Notes under the pieces: generated by a model
Databases searched by the model: none
Told to the model about the DNA's origin: nothing
Seen by the model: the letters and a program-made list of their open reading frames with translations, nothing else
Position numbers and translations under genes: made by a program
Assembly (NCBI GenBank): GCA_019635955.1
Contig: JAHBYL010000014.1
Span: forward strand, 1-61,289
Reading direction: 5' to 3'
From: Parvibaculum sp.
GTDB lineage: Bacteria > Pseudomonadota > Alphaproteobacteria > Parvibaculales > Parvibaculaceae
Length of the DNA stretch: 61,289 bases
Shown here: piece by piece, positions 38,389 through 47,325 of the stretch
Layout: every line of letters starts with the position of its first letter
Position numbering within the stretch: the first letter of the stretch is position 1

Positions 38389-39432
38389 ATGTCCGAAATG
38401 TTTCTTCTGCTCGCAGGCGGCCTGCTCATATTGATCGTCTGCGGCGATTTTCTGGTTCAAGGGGCCTCCGCCCTCGCCGCACGCTACGGACTGTCTCCCC
38501 TTCTCATCGCCCTCACGATTGTCGCCTTCGGCACCTCCGCGCCGGAACTTCTGGTCAGCGTTCGCGCCGCGCTCGCCGGTGCGCCGGGCATCGCCCTCGG
38601 CAATGTCGTCGGCAGCAATGTCGCGAACATCCTGCTCATCCTCGGCATTCCCGCCCTGATCGCGCCGATCGCCTGCGCCGGCCGCACCGTTCCGCACAAC
38701 ATGATCGTGATGATGGCGGCGAGCGTGCTGCTGGTCGTGCTCTGCTTCGTGGGTCCGCTCGGCTTCTGGCAGGGCGTGCTGCTGGTTGGGCTCCTCGCCG
38801 CCTATCTCGTTTATTCGGGCTGGGATGCCCGCCGGAATCCCTATTGCGCCGAAACGGACTCCTGTTCCGGCCCCGCGCCCGACCGGCCGCAGGACGCCTT
38901 CTGCGATACATCGGGCATCAGCACCCACGACTTGCCGCATGGCGATATCGACCCGCCGAACCTCTCGCGCGGCGTCATCGCCTTCAAGATCATCGCCGGT
39001 ATCGCCGGCTTGCCGCTCGGCGCGCGTTTCGTGGTCGATGGCGGCATCGATATCGCCGAACTCTTCGGCGTGTCCGATGCGGTGATCGGTCTCTCGCTCA
39101 TCGCCGTCGGCACCTCGCTGCCCGAGCTTGCCACCTCCGTCATGGCGGTCTTCCGCCGCAACGACGACATGGTGGTCGGCAACATTATCGGCAGCAACAT
39201 CATGAACATTCTCGCGATCCTCGGCATCACTGCCATCATCGCGCCGATTGCCATTCCGCCGGACTTCCTTACCTTCCACCTCTGGGTGATGCTGGGGGCC
39301 GTCGTACTGCTGCTTCCCGCCGCCATGATGGGCCGCAAGGTCGGGCGCGGCACGGCGATCGTCTTCCTCGCCGCCTATGGCGCCTATCTCTACGCCATGT
39401 TCGCCTTCGGCCACATGCCACCCGCCGCCTGA
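38389..39432 (+). CDS. Ca2+/cation antiporter (CaCA family, YrbG-like)
   Basis: This 347-aa membrane protein of about 10 helices exchanges Na+ or H+ for Ca2+. The two alpha-repeats are explicit: GTSAPELLVSVRAALAG with GNVVGSNVANILLILG, and GTSLPELATSVMAVFRR with GNIIGSNIMNILAILG. A cytoplasmic loop between the halves is rich in Cys and Asp (CAETDSCSG...HDLPHGDIDPP), which might bind metal. The start at 38389 gives MSEMFLLLAGGLL; longer frames are unlikely. The SDR gene follows 9 bases later. Confidence 0.93.
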   Translation: MSEMFLLLAGGLLILIVCGDFLVQGASALAARYGLSPLLIALTIVAFGTSAPELLVSVRAALAGAPGIALGNVVGSNVANILLILGIPALIAPIACAGRTVPHNMIVMMAASVLLVVLCFVGPLGFWQGVLLVGLLAAYLVYSGWDARRNPYCAETDSCSGPAPDRPQDAFCDTSGISTHDLPHGDIDPPNLSRGVIAFKIIAGIAGLPLGARFVVDGGIDIAELFGVSDAVIGLSLIAVGTSLPELATSVMAVFRRNDDMVVGNIIGSNIMNILAILGITAIIAPIAIPPDFLTFHLWVMLGAVVLLLPAAMMGRKVGRGTAIVFLAAYGAYLYAMFAFGHMPPAA

Positions 39433-39441
39433 GGACCGCAG

Positions 39442-40206
39442 ATGAGCGCCGCCCCGAAAAACGCTCTCGTCACCGGCGCCGCCCGCCGCATCGGACGCGA
39501 GATCGCGCTCGGCCTTGCGGCGGACGGATGGAGCGTCGCCATCCATCACAATAATTCGCATGACGAGGCCGAAAGCCTGGCGGCGGAAATCCGCGCCGCG
39601 GGCGGCCGTGCCGGCACTGTGCAGGCGGACCTGTCGGACCTCGCCTCGACGCAGGGCCTCATCGCCGAAGCGGTGAAATCCGTGGGGCCGCTCACCCTTC
39701 TCGTCAACAATGCCTCGCTTTTCGAGCATGACGGCATCGACATCATGACGGCGGAAAGCTGGAGCGCCCATCTCGACATCAATCTGCGCGCGCCCGCCTT
39801 TCTCGCCCGCGATTTCGCCGCGCAACTGCCGGACGGCGCCGAGGGCAATATCGTCAACATCGCCGACCAGCGCGTCTGGGCGCCGACACCGCGCTTCTTT
39901 TCCTACACGGTGAGCAAGATGGCGCTGTGGGACATGACGCAGGTGCTCGCCCGCTCGCTCGCGCCGCGCATCCGTGTGAACGCCGTAGGCCCCGGCCCTA
40001 CCCTCGCCAATACGCGCCAGTCGGCTGCCGATTTCGAACGCCAGACCCGCGCGACAATTCTTCGCCGCGGCACCACGCCGGCCGAGATTTCAGCCGCCAT
40101 CCGGTTTATTCTCGCCGCGCCCGCCATGACCGGCCAGATGATCGCGCTCGACGGCGGCCAGCACCTCGCTTGGGAGACGCCGGACGTGACCGGCATTTCC
40201 GAATAG
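39442..40206 (+). CDS. Pteridine-reductase-like SDR oxidoreductase (FolM type)
   Basis: This 254-aa NADPH-dependent reductase carries the TGxxxRxG cofactor motif (TGAARRIG, 11-18), which marks pteridine reductases, in place of the usual TGxxxGxG. It also has LVNNASLFE and the catalytic YTVSK. The next gene is folB for dihydroneopterin aldolase, so reduction of dihydrobiopterin- or dihydromonapterin-like pterins is likely. It lies 9 bases after the antiporter gene and 8 bases before folB, in one probable transcript. Confidence 0.88.
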   Translation: MSAAPKNALVTGAARRIGREIALGLAADGWSVAIHHNNSHDEAESLAAEIRAAGGRAGTVQADLSDLASTQGLIAEAVKSVGPLTLLVNNASLFEHDGIDIMTAESWSAHLDINLRAPAFLARDFAAQLPDGAEGNIVNIADQRVWAPTPRFFSYTVSKMALWDMTQVLARSLAPRIRVNAVGPGPTLANTRQSAADFERQTRATILRRGTTPAEISAAIRFILAAPAMTGQMIALDGGQHLAWETPDVTGISE

Positions 40207-40214
40207 GACGGAAG

Positions 40215-40622
40215 ATGAACCAGCCCGACAATGTGACGCCGCTGAAAATCGCAAATGCCGACAAGGCGATCCGGCATGTTTTCGTCCGCGATCTCATGCT
40301 CGAGGCCCATATTGGCGCCTTCAAGCACGAGATCGGCAGCGCGCAGCCAATCCGCATCAATGTCGACCTTACCGTTTCGGAAGCCGCACATGGCGACGAC
40401 CTGAGGAATGTCGTTTGCTATGCGACCGTGGTGGACAACATCAAGGCGATCGTCGCCGAAGGACATCTGAACCTTGTGGAAACCCTGGCAGAGCGGATTG
40501 CCGCCTCCTGCCTGGAGGACATGCGGGTGCAGGTCGCCCTGGTGCGCGTGGAGAAGCTCGCCGTCATTCCCGAGGCCTCCAGTGTCGGCGTCGAGATCGA
40601 GCGCCGGCGCCATCGTTCCTGA
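40215..40622 (+). CDS. folB: Dihydroneopterin aldolase
   Basis: FolB cleaves dihydroneopterin to 6-hydroxymethyl-dihydropterin and glycolaldehyde in folate synthesis. The 135-aa protein shows VFVRDLMLEAHIGAFKHE, PIRINVDLTVSE, VVCYATVVDNIKAIVAEG, and the catalytic-region LNLVETLAERIAASCL. A GGA-rich site precedes the ATG at 40215. The pairing with a pteridine-reductase-like SDR strengthens the call. Confidence 0.92.
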   Translation: MNQPDNVTPLKIANADKAIRHVFVRDLMLEAHIGAFKHEIGSAQPIRINVDLTVSEAAHGDDLRNVVCYATVVDNIKAIVAEGHLNLVETLAERIAASCLEDMRVQVALVRVEKLAVIPEASSVGVEIERRRHRS

Positions 40623-40982
40623 GACGGGAACCTCCCCGGAAAGCGATAATGGAATCAAATATTTGACGATTCCAAACGCCGCACACGGAGCGTTTGTGCA
40701 CAGCGGGACCCATGCGCCTGAATTGGCCGAATATTACAGGCACCCATGATCGCCCGATCGGACGGGTTGCGGGATAGGTCATAAAAACCCATATGTTTCA
40801 ATGCCTTAAAATGGAGCAGGGTTTTGGGGCCCGGTCATAAAAGGTAATTATTACAAGACCTTGACGGCCGGCCCGGGTTCCCGGCCCAAAGCTTTCAACA
40901 AACTTATCCACAGGCGCCGCACCAATATGGCGTGAGCGCCGGAACGCCCGCCGTCCCGCGCGGCGATGCTATACAGAAGCCC
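40623..40982. other. Gene-free gap with hairpins, repeats and a DnaA box
   Basis: This 360-base gap between folB and uvrC is AT-richer than average. GGAATC (40650-40655) pairs with GATTCC (40667-40672), and AAACGC pairs with GCGTTT in the next stretch. GGTCATAAAA occurs twice (near 40776 and 40834). A GC hairpin with GGCCGG/CCGGCC arms lies near 40866-40886. A perfect DnaA box TTATCCACA is at 40904-40912. No open frame of note; the hairpins may end the folB transcript and the rest may drive uvrC. Confidence 0.5.
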
Positions 40983-42893
40983 ATGAACGATTCCGGCGAC
41001 CACAGCACGAACGACGCCCCCGCCCCGGAAAAACCCGTGGGCGCGGCGCTCATTTCGGCCAAGGTGAAGCACCTGCCGGACAGTCCGGGCGTCTACCGGA
41101 TGTACGACGCAGGCGGCGACCTGCTCTATGTCGGCAAGGCACGGAGCCTGAAAAAGCGCGTGGCGAGCTATGCGAAGCTCGGCGGCCATTCGAACCGCAT
41201 CGCCCGCATGATCGCCACCACGGCGCAGATGGAGTTCATCACCACCGCGACCGAGACGGATGCGCTGCTCCTTGAGGCGAACCTCATCAAGCGGCTGAAG
41301 CCCCGCTACAACGTGCTAATGCGGGACGACAAGTCCTTCCCCTATATCCTGCTGACGGGGGACCACGACTTCCCGCAGGTACTGAAACACCGCGGCGCGC
41401 GCGCCCGGACCGGCGACTATTACGGCCCCTTTGCGAGCGCCGGCGCCGTCACGGCGACGCTCAACGCGCTGCAAAAGGCCTTCCTGCTGCGCTCCTGCTC
41501 CGACAGCGTCTTCGAAAGCCGCACGCGGCCCTGCCTTCTCTTCCAGATCAAGCGCTGCAGCGCGCCCTGCACCGGCGAGATCGACGCGGAAGGCTATGCA
41601 AAGCTCGTCGGCGAGGCGCGCGACTTCCTGAAGGGCCGCAGCCGCAAGACCCAGCGCGAACTTGTGACGCTGATGGACCAGGCTTCCGCGGATCTCGACT
41701 TCGAACGCGCGGCCATCTATCGCGACCGCATCCGCGCGCTGACGCAGATCCAGCAGCATCAGGGCATCAACCCGCAAACCGTCGCCGAGGCCGATGTCTT
41801 CGCCGCCTGGGCCGAGGGCGGACAGACCTGCGTGCAGGTCTTCTTCTTCCGCGCCGGACAGAACTGGGGCAACCGCGCCTATTTCCCCCGCCACGACAAG
41901 GAACTTTCGACGGAAGAAGTGCTCGACGCCTTCCTCGCGCAATTCTACGAGGATCGCCCGCCGCCCCGCATGGTGCTGCTGAGCCATGACGTGCCGGGGC
42001 GCGCGCTGCTAGCCGAGGCGCTGACCATCCGTGCAGGCCGCAAGGTCGCGGTCGGTCTGCCGCGCCGGGGCGAAAAGCGCGAACTCGTCGATCACGCGCT
42101 CACCAATGCACGCGAGGCGCTGGGCCGCCGCCTCGCCGAAAGCTCGACGCAGCGCAAGCTTCTCGAAGGCGTCGCCGAGGTTTTCGATCTCGACGCGCCG
42201 CCAACGCGCATCGAGGTCTATGACAACAGCCACATCTCCGGCACCAAGCCCGTGGGCGGCATGATCGTCGCGGGGCCGGACGGCTTCATGAAGAACCAGT
42301 ACCGCAAGTTCAACATCAAGGGCGAGGATGTGCAGCCGGGCGACGACTACGCCATGATGCGCGAAGTGCTGACCCGCCGCTTCACCCGCCTCCTGAAGGA
42401 GAGCGAGGAAAACAAGACGGATGAAAATGCCTGGCCCGATCTCATCCTGATCGATGGCGGCGCCGGCCAGCTCAAGGTCGCGCTCGATGTGCTCGCCGAA
42501 CTCGGCATCGACAATGTGACAGCGGTCGGCGTCGCCAAGGGGCCGGAGCGCGACGCGGGACGCGAGCGCTTCTTCATGGCGGGCAAGCCCGACTTCATGA
42601 TGGAACCGCGCAATCCCGTTCTCTACTATCTGCAACGCCTGCGCGACGAGGCGCACCGCTACGCCATCGGCAGCCACCGCGCGCGGCGCTCGAAAGCGAT
42701 CGGCGTAAATCCGCTCGACGAGATTCCAGGCGTCGGCCCCGGCCGCAAGCGCGCCCTGCTGCAGCATTTCGGTTCCGCCCGCGCCGTCTCCCGCGCCGGG
42801 CTCGCCGATCTCGAAGCGGTGAACGGCATCAGCGCCCGGGTCGCGCGCACCGTTTACGATCATTTTCATGGCAATCCCAATCCGGGCGCTTGA
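40983..42893 (+). CDS. uvrC: Excinuclease ABC subunit C
   Basis: UvrC makes both incisions in nucleotide excision repair. The 636-aa protein has an N-terminal GIY-YIG nuclease ([20 protein letters not shown]), a UVR motif ([20 protein letters not shown]), an RNase H-like second nuclease domain with [20 protein letters not shown] and [18 protein letters not shown], and C-terminal tandem helix-hairpin-helices ([18 protein letters not shown]). The ATG at 40983 fits the conserved start. pgsA, moaD and moaE follow, an order common in alphaproteobacteria. Confidence 0.98.
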   Translation: MNDSGDHSTNDAPAPEKPVGAALISAKVKHLPDSPGVYRMYDAGGDLLYVGKARSLKKRVASYAKLGGHSNRIARMIATTAQMEFITTATETDALLLEANLIKRLKPRYNVLMRDDKSFPYILLTGDHDFPQVLKHRGARARTGDYYGPFASAGAVTATLNALQKAFLLRSCSDSVFESRTRPCLLFQIKRCSAPCTGEIDAEGYAKLVGEARDFLKGRSRKTQRELVTLMDQASADLDFERAAIYRDRIRALTQIQQHQGINPQTVAEADVFAAWAEGGQTCVQVFFFRAGQNWGNRAYFPRHDKELSTEEVLDAFLAQFYEDRPPPRMVLLSHDVPGRALLAEALTIRAGRKVAVGLPRRGEKRELVDHALTNAREALGRRLAESSTQRKLLEGVAEVFDLDAPPTRIEVYDNSHISGTKPVGGMIVAGPDGFMKNQYRKFNIKGEDVQPGDDYAMMREVLTRRFTRLLKESEENKTDENAWPDLILIDGGAGQLKVALDVLAELGIDNVTAVGVAKGPERDAGRERFFMAGKPDFMMEPRNPVLYYLQRLRDEAHRYAIGSHRARRSKAIGVNPLDEIPGVGPGRKRALLQHFGSARAVSRAGLADLEAVNGISARVARTVYDHFHGNPNPGA

Positions 42894-42966
42894 AACACAC
42901 ACCCGGGCACGACATTTCGGCTGGGAGTGTTAAACTCGGCCATCGACAATCGGAGCTGACTGCAGA

Positions 42967-43590
42967 ATGGCCACCAACCTGCCGAACCTTCTCACTTATT
43001 TCCGCATCGCGCTGGTTCCGGCTGTCGTGCTCTGCTTCTACATCCCGGGCGATGCCTCGCACTGGGTTGCGCTCGCGCTCTTCATCGTCGCCGGCGTCAC
43101 CGATTTCTTCGACGGCTATCTCGCCCGCGCATGGGAACAACAGTCCAATCTCGGCCGCATGCTCGACCCGATCGCCGACAAGCTGCTCGTCGCGGTCGTG
43201 CTGATCGCGCTGACCTGGCAGGACATCATCGCGGGCTTCTCGCTCTGGGCGGCGATCATCATTCTCTGCCGCGAGATTCTCGTCTCCGGCCTGCGCGAAT
43301 TCCTTGCCGAGTTGCGCGTCAGCGTGCCGGTCACGCAGCTTGCGAAATGGAAGACGGCGATCCAGATGGTCGCGCTCGGCTTCCTGCTTGCAGGACCCGC
43401 CGCCGACAAGATCGTGCCCGGCGTCACCGAAATGGGCCTCACCCTGCTCTGGGCCGCGGCGATCCTGACGCTTTATACGGGCATCGATTATTTCCGCGCG
43501 GGCATCGTCCATCTGCGGGACGACAAGCCGGTGGAGCGGCCGAAACCGGCCCCGCCCACGGCCGTCACCAATCAGGAAACCCGGCCGTGA
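42967..43590 (+). CDS. pgsA: CDP-diacylglycerol--glycerol-3-phosphate phosphatidyltransferase
   Basis: PgsA makes phosphatidylglycerophosphate, the precursor of phosphatidylglycerol and cardiolipin, in the inner membrane. The 207-aa protein carries the CDP-alcohol phosphotransferase motif DG-x2-AR-x8-G-x3-D-x3-D at D49, G50, A53, R54, G63, D67 and D71. Several membrane helices follow, with a hydrophilic Pro-rich tail. It starts 73 bases after uvrC, and its stop overlaps the moaD start. Confidence 0.95.
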   Translation: MATNLPNLLTYFRIALVPAVVLCFYIPGDASHWVALALFIVAGVTDFFDGYLARAWEQQSNLGRMLDPIADKLLVAVVLIALTWQDIIAGFSLWAAIIILCREILVSGLREFLAELRVSVPVTQLAKWKTAIQMVALGFLLAGPAADKIVPGVTEMGLTLLWAAAILTLYTGIDYFRAGIVHLRDDKPVERPKPAPPTAVTNQETRP

Positions 43591-43838
43591 AGCTTCTCTA
43601 TTTCGCATGGGTGAAACAGAAGGCGGGCCTCGCCGAGGAAGATGTGACGCTGCCCGCCGCCATTCGCGATGTGGCGGGCGTCATCGACTGGCTGAGATCG
43701 CGCGGCGAAAACTACGCCATCGCCTTTGCCGACCTCGCCGTCATCCGCTGCGCCGTCGACCAGGAACATGGCGACCTCGCGACGCCGGTCGCGGGCGCAT
43801 CGGAAATCGCCTTCTTCCCGCCCGTCACCGGCGGTTGA
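43587..43838 (+). CDS. moaD: Molybdopterin synthase sulfur carrier subunit
   Basis: MoaD is a ubiquitin-fold protein that carries sulfur as a C-terminal thiocarboxylate to molybdopterin synthase. The 83-aa protein ends in the required Gly-Gly (FFPPVTGG). The GTG start at 43587 overlaps the pgsA stop by 4 bases (GTGA). moaE follows after 4 bases, so the two synthase subunits are made together. Confidence 0.94.
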   Translation: MKLLYFAWVKQKAGLAEEDVTLPAAIRDVAGVIDWLRSRGENYAIAFADLAVIRCAVDQEHGDLATPVAGASEIAFFPPVTGG

Positions 43839-43842
43839 ACCC

Positions 43843-44286
43843 ATGATCCGCGTAGAGACGCACGATTTCGACATCGGCGCGGAAGTCGCGGCACTCACGA
43901 AAGGCCGCACGGATATCGGCGCGGTGGTCACCTTTTCCGGCCTCGTCCGCGATATGAACGACGGCGCTGTCGCCTCGATGGAGCTCGAGCACTATCCCGG
44001 CATGACGGAAAAGGAACTCGCCCGCATCGAAGCGGAAGCGCATCGGCGCTGGCCGCTTCAGGCAAGCCTTATCGTCCATCGTGTCGGCAAGCTCCTCCCG
44101 GGCGACAATATCGTGCTCGTCATTGCCGCCTCGGCACACCGCGAAGCCGCCTTCGAGGCCGCCTCCTTCTTGATGGACTACCTGAAAACCCGCGCGCCTT
44201 TCTGGAAGAAGGAAGACCGGAATGGCAAGGCGCAATGGGTCGATGCTCGCGAAAGCGACGGCAAGGCGATGAAGAAGTGGGAGTGA
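43843..44286 (+). CDS. moaE: Molybdopterin synthase catalytic subunit
   Basis: MoaE binds precursor Z (cPMP) and receives sulfur from MoaD to make molybdopterin. The 147-aa protein shows IGAVVTFSGLVRDMNDG, LEHYPGMTEKELARI, IVHRVGKLLPGDNIVLVIAA, and the substrate-lysine stretch LKTRAPFWKKEDRNG. The start at 43843 follows moaD closely. No other molybdenum-cofactor gene is in the window. Confidence 0.96.
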   Translation: MIRVETHDFDIGAEVAALTKGRTDIGAVVTFSGLVRDMNDGAVASMELEHYPGMTEKELARIEAEAHRRWPLQASLIVHRVGKLLPGDNIVLVIAASAHREAAFEAASFLMDYLKTRAPFWKKEDRNGKAQWVDARESDGKAMKKWE

Positions 44287-44387
44287 GCCCTGCTTCCACG
44301 CCACAGGCATTGCGATAACGCCGCGTTCCGGCGGGCCACCGAGGGGGCTACGACTGATCCATTCGACATTTGCAAAGGATCAGTCCC

Positions 44388-44816
44388 ATGACAGCCGTAC
44401 AGAAATCGCCGCCTGAAGGCTTCGTCCCGCATTACCGCAAGAGCCCGCTTACCGATCCATGGGAGCCGCTTTATTCGCGGAACACGGGTAAGGCCGTTCA
44501 TATCGGCCTCTGGCTCGATGAGCGTCACACCAATTCGCGCGGTCTCGCCCATGGCGGGCTCATCTCGGCGCTTGCCGACAATGCGATGGGGCTCTCCTGC
44601 GGACTTCATGTCGAGAATGTTGCAGGCCTCGTGACCGTCGGCCTTGCTATCGACTTTCTGAGTTCGGCGGCGGCCGGCCAATGGCTCGAAGTGGCGCCCG
44701 AAGTCGTGAAGGCCGGCGGCACGCTTGCCTTCGCCCAATGCCTCGTCACCGCCGACGGCAAGGTCTGCGCCCGCGCGAATTCGACCTTCAGTGTTCTCAA
44801 AAGCCGCGCCGCCTGA
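44388..44816 (+). CDS. PaaI-type hotdog thioesterase
   Basis: This 142-aa protein has the hotdog fold of PaaI-like acyl-CoA thioesterases: HTNSRGLAHGGLISALADNA with the catalytic-type Asp near the HGG, then VTVGLAIDFLSSAAAGQWLE. The acyl substrate is unknown. The ATG at 44388 has an AAAGGATC site; a TTG 18 bases earlier is less likely. A strong bidirectional terminator follows. Confidence 0.9.
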   Translation: MTAVQKSPPEGFVPHYRKSPLTDPWEPLYSRNTGKAVHIGLWLDERHTNSRGLAHGGLISALADNAMGLSCGLHVENVAGLVTVGLAIDFLSSAAAGQWLEVAPEVVKAGGTLAFAQCLVTADGKVCARANSTFSVLKSRAA

Positions 44817-44840
44817 ACCACCGGCAAATGAACCGCAAAC

Positions 44841-44872
44841 AAAAAAGGCGGCTCACAGGGAGCCGCCTTTTT
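44841..44872. terminator. Bidirectional intrinsic terminator
   Basis: GGCGGCTC (44847-44854) pairs with GAGCCGCC (44860-44867) over a 5-base loop, preceded by AAAAAA and followed by TTTTT. It can end both the thioesterase gene and the convergent ilvE. Confidence 0.92.
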
Positions 44873-44889
44873 CATTCAAAGTGGTTCTC

Positions 44890-45792
44890 TCAGCCGTTTG
44901 CCGCCTTGGCGCGATGCTGATGCGCATGGACCGCGGCGACATAATCCTGGTGGAGATTGCTCGTGATCTCTCCCGGCGTGAACCTGTGCGGGCCGATCTC
45001 GCCCACCGGTGTCACTTCCGCCGCCGTGCCGGTGATGAAGCATTCGGAGAAATCCGAAAGCTCTTCCGGCATGATGTGCCGCTCGACAAGCTCGTAGCCG
45101 CGCGCCTTGGCAAGGCCGATCACCGTCTGCCGCGTGATACCGTCGAGGAAGCAATCAGGCTTCGGCGTATGGATGACGCCGTCCTTCACGAAGAAGATGT
45201 TGGCGCCTGTCGCTTCCGCCACATAGCCGCGATAGTCGTACATCAGCGCGTCGGCATAGCCCTTGTTCTCGGCCGCATGCTTCGAGATCGTGCAGATCAT
45301 GTAGAGGCCCGCCGCCTTCGCCATGGAAGGCGCCGTTTCCGGCGAGGGCCGCTTGTACTGCGCGATGTCGAGGCGGATGCCCTTCTTGCGCTGCTCGGGA
45401 TCGAAATAGGACGGCCATTCCCAAGCCGCGACCGCGAGGTTGATCTTGTTCTTCTGCGCCGAGACGCCCATCGCCTCGCTGCCGCGCCAGGCGACCGGGC
45501 GGACATAACCGTCAGTCAGCTTCTGCGCGCGCACCGCCGCGACACAGGCCTCGTCGATTTCCTCGACGCTGTAGGGAATCGTGAAGCCGAGAATCTCAGC
45601 CGACTTGATCAGCCGTTCGGAATGCTCGCGCAGCTTGAAGATTTCGCCGCCATACATCCGGCAGCCTTCGAATACGCAGCTCGCATAATGCAGGCCATGC
45701 GTCAGCACATGCACCTTGGCGTCCGCCCAGGGCACAAGCTCGCCATTGAACCAGATAAAGCCGTCGCGTTTGTCGAAGGGAACGTCTGCCAT
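44890..45792 (-). CDS. ilvE: Branched-chain amino acid aminotransferase
   Basis: IlvE is the last step in leucine, isoleucine and valine synthesis, using PLP and glutamate. The 300-aa fold-type IV enzyme shows VLTHGLHYASCVFEGCRMYG, the YVRPVAWRGSEAMGV segment, YDYRGYVAEATGANIFFVKD, and the FITGTAAEVTPVGEI ending typical of the class. The ATG at 45792 was preferred to a TTG two codons earlier. It is divergent from the MarR gene and shares a terminator with the thioesterase. Confidence 0.93.
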   Translation of the reverse strand: MADVPFDKRDGFIWFNGELVPWADAKVHVLTHGLHYASCVFEGCRMYGGEIFKLREHSERLIKSAEILGFTIPYSVEEIDEACVAAVRAQKLTDGYVRPVAWRGSEAMGVSAQKNKINLAVAAWEWPSYFDPEQRKKGIRLDIAQYKRPSPETAPSMAKAAGLYMICTISKHAAENKGYADALMYDYRGYVAEATGANIFFVKDGVIHTPKPDCFLDGITRQTVIGLAKARGYELVERHIMPEELSDFSECFITGTAAEVTPVGEIGPHRFTPGEITSNLHQDYVAAVHAHQHRAKAANG

Positions 45793-45993
45793 GACCAAGT
45801 TTCCTGATGCCGTTTCGCGCCGCGCCGGTTTTTGCCACTCTTGTCCGGTCGCCCGCCTCTCCCGTTCGGGAGAATTGCCGGAGACAGCCAGATCGCGCGA
45901 ACATCCACTATACTGTCAGGCAGATTCGACCTGCCCGGCCTTTGCGCCCATTCTGTCTCAAGCGGTTTGAAAGGGGTAGCACTTGGCGGAAAA

Positions 45994-46014
45994 TATGTCA
46001 ACATGGCTGACATA
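45994..46014. promoter_or_regulatory. Perfect inverted repeat, candidate MarR operator
   Basis: TATGTCA-N7-TGACATA ends 2 bases before the MarR ATG (46017), in the divergent gap with ilvE. A 7-7-7 palindrome of this size is typical for a MarR dimer and would allow autorepression. The assignment is inferred from position. Confidence 0.6.
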
Positions 46015-46016
46015 AA

Positions 46017-46571
46017 ATGACGGTCACGGCAAAAACATCTGGGAAAGCCGCAGCGCGTCCGGCGGAACGGGCGGCGCGCGATGTCTCCGCGCGGGAATCG
46101 GGGCCTCTGACCGAGGCGATCGAGCTGCTTTTCTTCGCCTATCGGGACTTCATCAGCGATCCGGACGAATTGCTGGCGAAATACGATTTCGGCCGCGCCC
46201 ACCACCGGGTGATCCATTTCGTGGGCCGCCATCCCGGCATCACCGTCGCGGAACTGCTGAATATCCTGCGCATCACCAAGCAGAGCCTTGCCCGCGTTCT
46301 CCGGCAATTGATCGAGCGCGGCTTCATCGAGCAGGAAACCGGCAAGCAGGACCGCCGCCAGCGCCTCCTCTTCCTCACCCCTTCGGGCCTCGAACTGGAG
46401 CAGCGCCTGGCCGCGCCGCAGCAGGCCCGCGTCGCCGCCGCGCTGGCAAGCGCGGGCCCTGGCGCCGAGGCCGCCTGGCGGGCCGTGATGCTGGCGTTGG
46501 TGAACGAAGACGACCGTCCCGAGGTCGAACGGCTTGTCGCGGCGCGGAAGGCCCCGGCCGGGCAAAACTGA
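46017..46571 (+). CDS. MarR family transcriptional regulator (PetP-like)
   Basis: This 184-aa winged-helix regulator shows FVGRHPGITVAELLNILRIT, KQSLARVLRQLIERGFIEQE and the beta-wing GKQDRRQRLLFLTPSG. It is followed by an OmpR-type response regulator and a histidine kinase. In Rhodobacter a MarR/response-regulator pair of this type is called PetP-PetR, so a related role is possible but not shown. A perfect 7-7-7 palindrome overlaps its start region. Confidence 0.9.
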   Translation: MTVTAKTSGKAAARPAERAARDVSARESGPLTEAIELLFFAYRDFISDPDELLAKYDFGRAHHRVIHFVGRHPGITVAELLNILRITKQSLARVLRQLIERGFIEQETGKQDRRQRLLFLTPSGLELEQRLAAPQQARVAAALASAGPGAEAAWRAVMLALVNEDDRPEVERLVAARKAPAGQN

Positions 46572-46597
46572 AGCCGGGCCATGAAGGAGACGGCATA

Positions 46598-47320
46598 GTG
46601 GCCGCAGAGCAGGAAACGACACTGGAAACGGCACGCGCACCGGTCGCAGACGACGCGCCGCATATTCTTGTCGTCGATGACGACCGGCGTATCCGCGAGC
46701 TGCTGAAGCGATACCTCGCCGAAAACGGCTTTCGCGTCACCACCGCCGAACATGCGGCGGAAGCCCGCGCCCGGCTCGAAGGTCTCGCCTTCGACCTCAT
46801 CGTGCTCGACGTGATGATGCCGGGCGAAAGTGGCTTCGACTTCGCGCAATCGCTTCGCACCACCTCTACCGTGCCGATCCTCATGCTTACCGCGCGCGGC
46901 GAAGCGAACGACCGCATCATGGGCCTCGAACGCGGCGTGGACGACTATCTCGCAAAACCGTTCGAACCGCGCGAATTGCTGCTCCGCATCGGCACCATCC
47001 TCCGCCGCGCGCAGATGCCCGGCACGAGAAAGCATGATGAACTCGCGCTCGGCCCGCTGCGCTTCAACGTGACGCGCGGCGAGCTTCGGGACGGCGACCG
47101 GCAGATCCGCCTGACCACACGCGAGGTGCAGCTCATGCGCCTTTTTGCCGCCAATCCGGGTAAGCCTCTTTCGCGGCTCGACCTCTGCGACAATGAGGCG
47201 GCGGAACGCTCCATCGACGTGCAGATCAACCGGCTGCGCCGCAAGATCGAGGCCGATCCGAAAAACCCGGTCTATCTGCAAACCGTGCGTGGCGAAGGCT
47301 ACGCGCTGCTGCCGGATTGA
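46598..47320 (+). CDS. OmpR-family response regulator
   Basis: This 240-aa protein has a receiver domain (ILVVDDDRRIREL with phospho-acceptor D71 in DLIVLDVMMPG) and a winged-helix DNA-binding domain (LTTREVQLMRLFAANPGKPL, then SIDVQINRLRRKIEADPKNP). The GTG start has an AAGGAGA site. The histidine kinase gene follows 5 bases later, and the MarR gene lies 26 bases upstream. The signal is unknown. Confidence 0.95.
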   Translation: MAAEQETTLETARAPVADDAPHILVVDDDRRIRELLKRYLAENGFRVTTAEHAAEARARLEGLAFDLIVLDVMMPGESGFDFAQSLRTTSTVPILMLTARGEANDRIMGLERGVDDYLAKPFEPRELLLRIGTILRRAQMPGTRKHDELALGPLRFNVTRGELRDGDRQIRLTTREVQLMRLFAANPGKPLSRLDLCDNEAAERSIDVQINRLRRKIEADPKNPVYLQTVRGEGYALLPD

Positions 47321-47325
47321 TCCCG

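Noticed and set aside
40904..40912. DnaA box as sign of a replication origin.
   Set aside because: Only one box is seen, with no cluster of boxes, AT-rich unwinding block, or origin-associated genes such as hemE, parAB or dnaA.
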